DNA of 64,000 bases from Pleodorina starrii (taxonomy: Eukaryota > Chlorophyta > Chlorophyceae > Chlamydomonadales > Volvocaceae), in the NCBI GenBank assembly GCA_030267565.1, contig BRXU01000045.1, positions 632,501 to 696,500 on the forward strand, read 5' to 3'. Under the pieces are notes generated by a model that saw nothing but the letters and a program-made list of their open reading frames with translations, ran no database searches and was not told the origin of the DNA. The position numbers and the translations under genes are program-made. Below, piece by piece: positions 22,071 through 31,243 of the stretch (the stretch's first letter is position 1; each line of letters starts with the position of its first letter).

Positions 22071-23960
22071 CGCGTGCACGTGATTTTTCTTTTTCCTTTC
22101 TTGTTCCGTCTGCGTGAGGGGTCTGCGTTCGCGTGCCTTCAACGACGTCAACAACGACTTCAACCATTTCAACGACTTGAACGACTGCACCGACCTCACC
22201 GACTCCACCTTCACCGACTCCACCGATGCCGCCTTCCCCGCTGCCGCCGCCCATGCTGCCTCCTGGACGACACGTCCAACGACCCCGACCCCGCCTCTAC
22301 ATCCACCAGACTCTCCCCGGCCTTCCTGTCATTGGCCCCCCGGAACGTGGGCTCACACGCACCCACCACACACCTCCAACTCCCGTCCCCGATGCCCCTT
22401 CCCCCTGCCTGACCTCGCCCCACGCCTGTCCCCCTGACCCTCCCTCGTCGCCCTGCGCCCCCCCCCCCGCCCACCCTCACCCCACTCTCGCCCTCGCCGA
22501 GCTCCGTGCATGGTGGCTCTCCCTCTGCTTGCCTTCCCCCTGCCCCTGCCCCCGCCGGCCCCGCATGCTCAGTGGCCCTCCCCCTGACCCCCTTGCCTTG
22601 CACTTGCACCTCTGCCCCTACCCGTACTGACGCTAATGTTTTTATTAATTATATAATTATCTGGGTGCATAAAACCCGTCCACGGAAATTGTGCGAGGTT
22701 CCCTAAAATAATTAGGAGTTTCCTGGAAATTGCTCCAGTTTCCTAAAAAGTTTTTTTATGGAGTAATTCCAATCCCGCTAAAAAGATCAGGGCGCGCTCG
22801 ACAGGACGTGTGGGGCGTGGATGTGCGGTGTCGAGGGGTGCAGGAGGCGCTCGGGTGTCTGGGCGGGTTTGTGCTGTACGGCATCGCAAACAAGTTTAAT
22901 AGCGACAATGCGCTTCCATTTGCTTTAATAACAAGCGCACAACCAGACGTAATGCACTCGTAATTGAGCTCACTAAAAAGTTACATGTTTCTGCAAAGCT
23001 TGCTAAAAAGTTAGGATTCGTTCGAAAACTCCCCTGAGTCGCCTAAAAACATTAAGCTCTAAAAATATATTCTCCAAACGTTTGAAGACGCTAAAAAATT
23101 AGGCTATAAAAACATAAGCGTCAGTACGGTACTCGGTGGCCCTCCCCCTGCATGCCCTTCCCGGCGGCCTGGGTGCCTCCCTTCCCTCCTCCCACACTCT
23201 CTCCCTCCTCCCCCTCCCCATATCTGCCCTTGTCTTGTCGCCCCCCCGTGCCCCCACCATGGCCCTGCCTTTGCCTTGCCGCCCAGTGCCCCTCATGCGT
23301 GGTGGCCTGCGCACTCGGCCGGTGTGGTGGGGAGCCGAATCCTCACGGTCCGCCACCCGGCCCCTCCTGCACTTCGCACCTTCCCGCGCCCCGCATCGTC
23401 TTCCCGCGCCCCGCTGCCTCCGCCCTTTCCGCCCGCCCTGCCATCGTTCTCCCTTTGCCGTTCTCCTTGCCATTCTCTTTTCCTTTGCCCTTTCTCCTCT
23501 GCCTTACGCCTCCTTGCCGTCGTACGTTTTGCCCATCCGTATCCCTTTCTTCTCTGCCCCGCCGCCCCTTCCTGCCCTCTTTTGCGCCGCGTCGCCGCCC
23601 CAGCTCCTTCGTGGGTTTATGTGTGTATTGCCTTGCTTGCCTGCCTGCTCGCTCCTTCCTTCGCTGCCATTGCCGTTGCCCATTGCCGTTACTCACGCCC
23701 TTTTTCCTTCGTTATCTTCCCGCTTCGCTTCCTCCATTGAGCGCAGGTGAGTCTACAATATGTCGGGTTGTTCTGTCCGGGCGTTCGTGTCGTTCTTGTG
23801 CTGTCGCGTGTAATCGTCCGTCTGGGTTGGTCTGGCGGCGACGCGGTCGCAGCGTATTTTCAGCTCGGTAAGGTTACAGGTATGTTCGGTAAGTATTACT
23901 GGGTTCTGGGTCCGTTCGCTAACGCCGTCTACGTCTCCGCTGCGGTATCACTTTTTACCC
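22071..23960. other. Spacer between two blocks of the 53-bp satellite
   Basis: About 1.9 kb in three parts: a degenerate CAACGAC/CACCGACTC repeat (22,135-22,230); a C-rich, pyrimidine-biased stretch; an A/T-rich island (22,635-23,120) with the word CTAAAAAG or close variants at least six times; then another C/T-rich block to 23,740. ORFs here are open because stop codons are rare in C-rich DNA; none looks like protein. Confidence 0.6.
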
Positions 23961-24114
23961 CCATGCCCTCTAGTCCACTAGTCCCGCTAGTCCACTAGTC
24001 CCCGCCGGGCCCCCTATCCCCTCTAGTCCACTAGTCCCGCCATTCCACTAGCCCCCTCCGGGCCCCCCATGCCCTCTAGTCCACTAGTCCCGCCATCCCA
24101 CTAGTCCACTAGTA
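23961..24114 (+). repeat. 53-bp satellite, short second forward block
   Basis: Three copies of the same unit and orientation as 21281-22010, resuming after a 1.9-kb spacer. Confidence 0.88.
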
Positions 24115-24662
24115 GTCCCGGGCTAGTGGACTAGAGGGGCTAGATGGGAGTACAGGGCCGAGGGGAGTAGTGGGCTAGAGGGACTGGACGACCAGAAGGG
24201 CAAGAGAGCCGGAGGGACTAGCGGGACTAGTGGACTGGAGGGGGGCTAGGGGGCCCGGCAGGGACTAGTGGACTAGCGGGGCTAGGGGGCCAGCGTGGCT
24301 CGGGGGGCCCGGAGGGGACTAGTGGACTAGAGGGGCTAGTGGGGAGTACAGGGCCCGAGGGGAGTAGTGGACTAGAGAAACTGGACGACCAGAAGGGCAA
24401 GAGAGCCGGAGGGAATAGCGGGACTAGTGGACTGGAGGGGGGCTAGGGGGCCCGGCAGGGACTAGTGGACTAGCGGGGCTAGTGGGCTAGCGTGGCTAGG
24501 GGGGTCCGGAGTGGACTAGTGGACTTGCGGGACTAGTGGACTAGTGGGACTTGTGGAATGGCGGGGCTAGTGGACTAGCGGGGCTGGGGGGCCCGGCGGG
24601 GACTAGTGGAATGGCGGGACTAGTGGATTAGCGGGGCTGGGGGGCCCGGCGGGGACTAGTGG
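24115..24662 (-). repeat. 53-bp satellite, inverted block with 196-bp higher-order repeat
   Basis: From about 24115 the satellite words are reverse-complemented (GGGACTAGTGGACTAG, GGGGGGCCCGGC), so the arrays meet head to head at ACTAGTAGTCCCGGGCTAGT. Inside, a segment starting GAGTACAGGGCC and containing CTGGACGACCAGAAGGGC occurs twice about 196 bp apart, a higher-order repeat absent from the forward block. Confidence 0.85.
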
Positions 24663-25818
24663 AGCAAAGGAAAATTCTGGACAGGCTTGTAACACGGTAA
24701 AGGCTAGGGACTAGAGACAATTTGGCAATTATAACAGATAAAGGCGCAAGTACAGGACATGTTGCTTGTCCTATAACTAGTACCTGTAGTCGTGTTATAG
24801 TCGACAAGGCCTAGTGTACTATAGAATAGTCCTCTAGTCGTCCATTTGTGACATTTCCACCGCTGTTGTGAGATTGTGAAGGCTTCGCTTCACTTCGCAA
24901 ACCTTGCGGTAAGCGCTCTTCCATTGCATTTTGGAATGACTCAGCAAGTGTCGACTGCGCTGCAATACGTGGGCTGCAGCTCCGTGGTAGTTTCTCGTCA
25001 TGGGCCAAGCCTCTAAAGCAAACGCAATAGCCTAGTCGCTAAATGCTTGCAAGCTGAATATGCTTCCTGGAAACTTATCTACCAGCTTTGTCCCTTGCAC
25101 TTCGTAGATTCCTCGTCGATCTCGCTTCGTCTCTTGGGCGCCCCTCGGAGACTTGCTTGCGGGGAAGACGCATAAGTAAGTTGTCCGGGCGGACCGCTCG
25201 GGGCCTTAGATTGCAGGGGATGGGCTTGCGCGGGGCGGTGCGGACCGCTTGGGGGCCTGATATCGCGTGCGGGGCGGGGGCGGAACAGGCGGGGGCCTTA
25301 AAAGCGGGAGAGGGCTTGCGCGGGTTGTGTGTGGACCGCGTGGGACCTCCTAGTGCAGAGCTGGGAAATATTTGCTAGTTTTCCTCTGAATGCCTTGAAG
25401 GCATTGATGGCAGAGGGCCGTGTGGGGGCCTGCTCGGGCTACTTGAGGCATGGGGCCGCGTGGGGGCCTGCTCTGCCTACTTATTAAGGAATGGAGCGGG
25501 CAGCTGTGGGCTGGCCTCGGGGTGGGTGGGGTGCGTGGGCCTGCTTGGGCTACCAAAGGCTTAGTGATAGGGCCGGGTCTGGTGTGGGCTTACAAAAGGC
25601 TGGGCGGGCCTGGATTCAGACATGGTGTGCCACTCTTTGCCACTCTTACACCACTGCAAATTTTCCCGCCTATGGTTAACGGCAGAATGTGTGCGCGTAA
25701 GTCCGAATACGGCGCTGGTGGTGCACCGGCGCACCTGCCGGGCAAGCAAGTGCGGCTACGTCCTGCGGTCAGGGCGGGTGCGCTGTACAGGCACCCAGCG
25801 TGGAACCACCCGTCAATC
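24663..25818. other. No supportable gene
   Basis: Mixed-composition sequence after the satellite (24,663-25,090), then a G-rich stretch with recurring GTGGGGGCCTGCTCGGGCTAC-like phrases at 25,240-25,560 suggestive of an old degenerate repeat. An open frame upstream of 25819 continues into the small ORF described next. Confidence 0.5.
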
Positions 25819-26040
25819 ATGGAGCGCAAGCTCGACAAGCTGCTCAAGAACCAGGCCGAAATGCTCAAGAACCAGGCCGAAATGCTCAAGAACCAGGCCG
25901 AAATGCAGAAGAGCATTGCGCAGCTGACGACGGACACGGCTGTGAACAAGGCGTTGGTCGCTGTCAATCTAACACCGGCGGCGTCACTGGTGCTGGGAGT
26001 ACTGTACTTCGTGTACAACAACTTCTCGGGCGGTGGCTGA
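25819..26040 (+). CDS. Small heptad-repeat protein with C-terminal membrane anchor (candidate)
   Basis: 73 codons from ATG 25819 to TGA 26038-26040. After MERKLDKLL comes a 7-residue unit KNQAEML repeated three times, encoded by 21-bp tandem repeats (CTCAAGAACCAGGCCGAAATG-like), giving a short coiled coil; then a polar linker (QKSIAQLTTDTAVNKALVAV) and a hydrophobic tail AASLVLGVLYFVYNNFSGGG like a tail anchor. The frame is open about 120 codons further upstream (to an ATG near 25,672), so the true start, or an upstream exon, is uncertain. No family recognised. The heptad period, the in-frame 21-bp expansion and the position of the hydrophobic tail argue for real protein; the surrounding repeat-rich region argues for caution. 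Confidence 0.45.
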   Translation: MERKLDKLLKNQAEMLKNQAEMLKNQAEMQKSIAQLTTDTAVNKALVAVNLTPAASLVLGVLYFVYNNFSGGG

Positions 26041-26740
26041 AGCAGCAATACTGCGTGAAAATGCTCGCATTCAGGCTTTGCCTGCGAGGTTGCGTGTCAC
26101 ATATGGTTTGTTCACCTTTGCGGAAGCTCTGTCACAGTGTTTCAATGGGCTGGAGTGGTTGCCCTAGACGGTTGGTATGACTGATGCGCCGAAAGTGCTT
26201 CATTTCAGCGCCTTTTACAGCGTGTTTCATTTTTTATATCCGGACACCTTGAAATGATCCGGAATGGAAATGATCCGGAGTGGCAACCAACCACAAGCGC
26301 CTACGCCAAAATGGCAAGTTGGATGGACTTCGGTGTCGCTAACACGTGATGACTGCCAGCCTGTCCTCCCACCCCTGTAATTGCAGACGCGAGCACTGTC
26401 TCTTTCTCGCGGTTACAGAAGCGGAGATGAGCTGCTCACAAGCTCGCGGTCAACTGTGCGAAAGGGCAAGCCTGAACTCGCTGATTACACCCTAAAGTTT
26501 CTGAGCTAGGGCTTGTCTGACGCTTGACACGATTTAGAGCTGAAGTATATGCGCAATGATGAAGGCCTTTCTGGCATACGGAATTCCGAGTGAGCTCGAA
26601 GTCCCGAGTTCCGGAGTCGGAGCCCTGTGTTTTGCCGGCAGCATGGCATTCTTGCGCTATTCAGCTTACCGCTGGTAAGCTGACAGGATTTGCGCGTGGC
26701 GTTGGGTGGTCACGCAAGCTCACCACTGCGGGTTCGCATC
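26041..26740. other. No supportable gene
   Basis: Moderate-GC sequence downstream of the heptad-repeat ORF; no domain, repeat or splice-consistent ORF seen. Confidence 0.5.
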
Positions 26741-28950
26741 AACACCGGGAGCCACTGAGGGCTGTGCGATGGAGGCGTGTGCGGGTGGCGGGTGGCTGCG
26801 GGGGCGGGGGACGGGTAACACGGCCGGGCACCCAGCCCGACGTGGGGCTGCCCAAGGGGTAAAGGCCTAGTAGTGAAGGCGGCCGTGTGGCCAACGGCGG
26901 GTGTGACGTGTGGACAGGCGAGGCCCGGCTACACCTTGGGACCAGGCAGGGGAACCGGGGCCCAGGGGGTGACGACGCAGAGCCGTCCTTTGACGCGGGC
27001 AAGGGACACGTCCAGCCCGGATGACCGTGCGTGGCACCGCGGGCCTCCGGAAAGGTTAGGTCCGGGCGGGTGGGGGGTGGCATCCTCCTGGCAGGTGGGG
27101 TTCGCCTGGCTGGAGAGGCTGTGGCGGGTGTCTGTAGACCCTTGGGGGACCCTCGGAGTGTGGGGGCGGCGTGTGACGGCCAACACGGTGCCTGGGGTGG
27201 GGGCATCTCATCGGCTCGGAGGGCCGTGGGAGAAAGCCGCGAGCAGCGGCCGCGTGGATGGGAGAGTGAGGTTTCCGTGGGGAATTGTGCCGGCTCGGAG
27301 GGCCAGGCGGGCAAAGGGTGCGGCACGGCGGGTGACTTGGACCCGGGGGAAGGGCCGGGCAGCGGAGGCGGCTGCAGGGTCGATGGCTGGCAGAGCGGGA
27401 AAACCGGTATGGGCACGGCGGCACTTGGGGCGGGGTATCGGGGGGAGCACCAGGGTAAGGGGTGGGGGACCTTATCGCGGACACTTGGCCGGTCCAACCT
27501 GGACGGCAGCGTGTTGTACTAGAGGGCCTAAGCCGCTGGCAAGGGCCGAGCGAGCGGGCGCCGCATTCACCCGCCAGGGCGGGCAGCGGACCTGGGAGGC
27601 CATGGGGAAGGCGCCTCGTGACGCATATGGGCGCGCGGCTGGAGGCCCGGCGGGGAAAAGGGCCGCGGAGAGGTCACGTCCCGTGTGAGGACCTGGGGTG
27701 GAAGGGCCCGGAGGGCCGGGCAAGTGGCTCCTGGCTCGCAGGGCGCACCAGGGGCGGAGGGAGACGGGGGGCCAGCGCGAGGGCGCGGGTCAGGCAGGCG
27801 TTGGCGAGGGTGCCGGGCGGGGCGCGCCGGTCAGAGGGCGGCGGCCGAGCGGCTGGGCTGCGGGCCGAGGGAGGGGTTCCTACAGGGCGAGTGCTGGCGC
27901 AGATGCAGGGGGGGTGTCGGCCCTAACGGGAAAGCTCCGCGGGTAGCGAGCACCGGATAGGGGCAGGGTGCGGGACGGGAGAGGGGCATCAGCCACCACA
28001 CAGGCATGGGGACCCTGACGGAGCCAGCTGGTGGGGGAGCGGACCGGGAAGCGGGCACTGGCCAGCGTGGCCAGCGTGGAGGCAGGGCGAGGCATAACGG
28101 GTAGCTCGGGTGCGAGGGACCCGGGGCGGCCAGCTCAGAGTGAGACGTGTAGGTACGGTGATGTGGCACGGGGAGGTGCTGCGGGAACGAGCGGGTCACG
28201 GCCGGCGGGCGATGGCCATGCGTAGGAGCCGCAGCCCCAGGTGACGGCCTGCGTGGGGGGATAGAACCGGTGGGCGGCGCGGAGCCACGGGCGACGGACC
28301 GGACCGGGTCACCGGATCGGCGCCTGGGTCAGGGGGGGCCGCGCGAGATCAATGCCCCTACGGTGTCACGAGCGCGGGCCGCAGGGCGACGCAAGGCCGC
28401 GGGCGCCCGAGGCGGGCATGGGTGAGGCGGTGGGCTATCGGGAAGCGAGGGGGCGGCACGCTTCGGGCCGGCGCAGGGCAGACTGGCGGGTGGGGTACGA
28501 TGGTGCGGGGGTACAGGGAGAACTGAACGCGTGGAGCAGGTTGTGCGACGGGCAGTGGGGTGCAACAACCGAGGGGCAGTGCAGGCCGGGCGGGGGTCGC
28601 ACTGGGGACACTCAGGGCCCGCGGGGGCTCAGGCGACAGGTTGCAGTGCGCTGGCGCCGGGTGCCGTGGCGCTTCCCACGGGGCTTAGCCTCGGGTGGCA
28701 CTGGGGGGGCCTTTTGAGGGGTTGTGTGGCCGCACGGAGGGGGCGGGCGGGTACGGGACAGGGCAAGGACGGCGTTCCAGGAGGCCGGAAGGGGGGGCGG
28801 CAGGCACCCCTCACCGGGTGGTGGCGAGTGAACGAGGGTACACGGGGCCAGGGGAAGGCGGCCGAGTGGGACAGGATAGGGGCCTCAGCCAGGCGCACGG
28901 GGAAGCCAGGAGGCACGCCCACACCGTGCGCATTGTGAGCCCTTAAAGTA
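26741..28950 (+). other. Strongly G-rich, strand-asymmetric block
   Basis: About 2.2 kb in which G far outweighs C on the plus strand, with very many GGGG and GGCGGG runs. Long ORFs appear in several frames on both strands, but composition is repetitive and no motif is recognisable. Part of it (27203-27330) is homologous to the reverse complement of 29910-30035, see that entry. Possibly a decayed element; potential G-quadruplex-forming DNA. Confidence 0.5.
27203..27310 (+). repeat. Inverted homology arm A (partner 29925-30030)
   Basis: GGCTCGGAGGGCC, AGCAGCGG, CGCGTGG and GGGAGAGTGAG occur in the same order and spacing on the plus strand here and on the minus strand of 29925-30030; identity by eye about 80 percent with one 5-6 base gap. 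Confidence 0.7.
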
Positions 28951-29716
28951 GCGGTCCCACGACCAGAGCTGTACTTTGAGCCGGCCGCGTCCGCAGGAAC
29001 CGCCGCGGTATGGGACACGGAGCAGGGCCAGGCGGGCGGTGCAACAATTGGCGGCGACAACCCCGCGACGCGCAGCCGCACCCAGAGAAGCGCACGTACG
29101 CGGCAAAATCTTTGTCGGTGGCGTGTAGGTCTATATCTCGGGTGGGCCGGGGTGTCGCAGCAGGGCGACCACGGCGAACATTAAGTTCCGCCTACTCGCG
29201 ACCGCCTCTACGCAAACTTCCCCCATCGTGTACACGAGGCAAATCTTCCGGCGCGGCTGGTTGCGCCACGGGATAGCCCGGATGCGCGCCTCTAGGCTAT
29301 GCACAACATCGGGTGCGTCGCGCCGTCCCCGCCGCGCAAATGCTGCACGTACCTCACCCAACGCCAGCTGCTCAGTCCAGCGCGCAGGCGGCCCCGCAGG
29401 CTACCCTGGTGCGGTTAGGGGTCGCAGGGGCTGCACTATCCGGCCCGGCGGCGGTGCCGGGTACCCCGGGAACACGGCGGCCTGTTACATCCCGGGGGCG
29501 GGCACCTGGGGTCCACCCCTACGGATAGGCACTGTCGCCCGCGGGCCTTCTTGGAACCTGCCCTCCGCCCGCCTACACTGGCGGCCTGATGCAAGGGTGC
29601 TCGGTGACCCTTCCTGGGCCTCACTCCCCGATGCGGCGTAACCACCGGACTGCATCCCCCCGCCCGCCGCGCTGGCCTGTGGTGCTTCATACCCCCCGCC
29701 CTCCATGGCATAAGGG
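28951..29716. other. No supportable gene
   Basis: C-rich on the plus strand on the right-hand side, opposite in skew to 26741-28950. Open frames without recognisable content on both strands. Confidence 0.45.
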
Positions 29717-30228
29717 TTACCCGTGGTGGCCCAAGCCCCGGCCGCCACGCTGCTCGCCGCGGGCGCTCCCCAGCAGGCCCCAGCCCGCCAGCCCGCCTCC
29801 CCGGCGCGGTCCACGGCCAGTCACCGGCCGCCGCGCCCGCCCAAAGCCGCCGAGGTTGTGCGCGCCGTTGGCCGCCGCCTTGGTGGCCTCCGCGTCGAAG
29901 TCCCTCGCGGCGTTCTGCGCCACCAAACCCTTCGAGCCTGCACCACTCCCCGCGGGAAACTCACTCTCCCGCCCACGCGACCGCTGCTCACGGTCCGCGG
30001 CTTTTCCCCCAAGGCCCTCCGAGCCAGATGTGTCGCCCGGAAGGTGCGCAGCACATGCGCATAGTCCAGGCGAGCTTCAGCACCCGCAGAAGCGCCACCA
30101 AGAACTGTCATGTTGAGGATGAATGCTACTATCCCCAGCGTCAGCAGTTTGCAGACGACGAACGCTGCAAGCGACCATCCACTGTACTTACTGGAGCCGC
30201 ATGGCTCCTTGCTTTGAGACGCCGCCAT
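29717..30228 (-). CDS. Possible minus-strand gene fragment with membrane helix (uncertain)
   Basis: Minus-strand ATG at 30226-30228 opens MAASQSKEPCGSSKYSGWSL followed by a clear hydrophobic helix (AAFVVCKLLTLGIVAFILNM). Downstream a different minus frame carries protein-like sequence (NAARDFDAEATKAAANGAHN LGGFGR), and would need a splice or frameshift near 30,030-30,050 to join; I found no convincing donor. The second part is the arm of inverted homology with 27203-27310. Could be a two-exon gene whose other copy has decayed, or a remnant of a repeat element. Function unknown. Confidence 0.25.
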
Positions 30229-30386
30229 ACTACTTTTGGAGTATCGGTAGCATGAAATGCACAATTATCTTAGAAAACAAATTTAGCGTGGTGTGATATC
30301 TGTTTCTGTAAGCGGTAGAAATGCTAACTATTGCATAAATCTGAAATGAACTACACTACAAATACATAAGCTAGTTTTTAAGGAAA

Positions 30387-30999
30387 CTAGTGTGTTTCTT
30401 CTCGAGATGATGATGATGTTACAAGCTTCAGTGAGCTCGTACGGCTCAAACGAACCCGAAGGCTGGAGATCCCGTTTGACAATTTACTGGCCGAGTTCAG
30501 ACGTCGCCTTCTGTTGGATTGGAGCTCGGGTAGCCTCGATAGGGACCCGCGGAATTTCCCAGAGTATGAGGAAGGGGGTGTGGGACGGGGAGCACCCGGG
30601 GTTACCGCGTGTCGGTACCTGAAATGGATGGGTGTGGCGTATTCGTTCTCGGACCACAAACGAACATTGGATCACTTGAGGGTGTGTATGCCGAGAAAGC
30701 ACCACACGGCCCTGATGCGTTTTCGGCTGGGACGTTGGGACTTGGATGTGTCAAGGTTTGCACGGGGACCGGGTCGGAAACCGCGCGCGGAGAGGATATG
30801 TCGGGTGTGCCACGGCGGGTCGGTAGAAGACGAGTTGCACGTACTGATGGAATGTCCGGGCTATACGCCATTACGAGAGGCAATAGGCTTCCCTATGGGT
30901 AGCAGCATGGTGGATGTGATGGGGACCTTTGACCCGGCGAAACTGGGCAGTCTCTTATCCCAGATTCAGAAAGCGCGTACCGAGCTGCTTGGTAGCTAA
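30387..30999 (+). mobile_element. LINE (non-LTR retrotransposon) C-terminal remnant 1
   Basis: A continuous frame reads SELVRLKRTRRLEIPFDNLL, LLLDWSSGSLDRDPRNF, then RFRLGRWDLDV and a zinc-knuckle-like end: RICRVCHGGSVEDELHVLME followed by C, closing at TAA 30997-30999. The CxxC...EDExHxLxEC pattern is the usual C-terminal end after the reverse-transcriptase domain in many LINE families, including those common in green algae. No reverse-transcriptase core is present here, so it is a 5'-truncated copy, as is normal for LINEs. Its 3' end faces the 3' end of remnant 2 about 240 bp away. Confidence 0.75.
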
Positions 31000-31243
31000 C
31001 CATACGGCTTATGTTGTCTTAAAGTGCGCCCCTTGACGGATAACCGTTGTGGGACGCATGTTACCAGCCATTTTGGCTCGTACACATGTAATGCCTCATG
31101 CCGAAGGCTCATGAACCGCCTCAGTCAAGCAAAAGGAACAAAAAGTAAGGGAAAATCAACCAGAGCAGAAAGGGCATAAAGACAACATAAGACAGATACG
31201 TCACAAAAGTGCAACATGACCTGAGAAGGAGTCTCCATCGACT

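Noticed and set aside
22226..23871. Pro/Leu/Ser-rich ORFs of up to 239 codons between the satellite blocks
   Set aside because: Pyrimidine-rich DNA lacking stop codons; all three plus frames are open together and composition is not protein-like.
26739..27497. 252-codon minus ORF and several plus ORFs in the G-rich block
   Set aside because: Stop codons are rare in such skewed DNA, so open frames are expected by chance; the peptides are Pro/Arg/Ser or Gly/Arg-rich with no motif.
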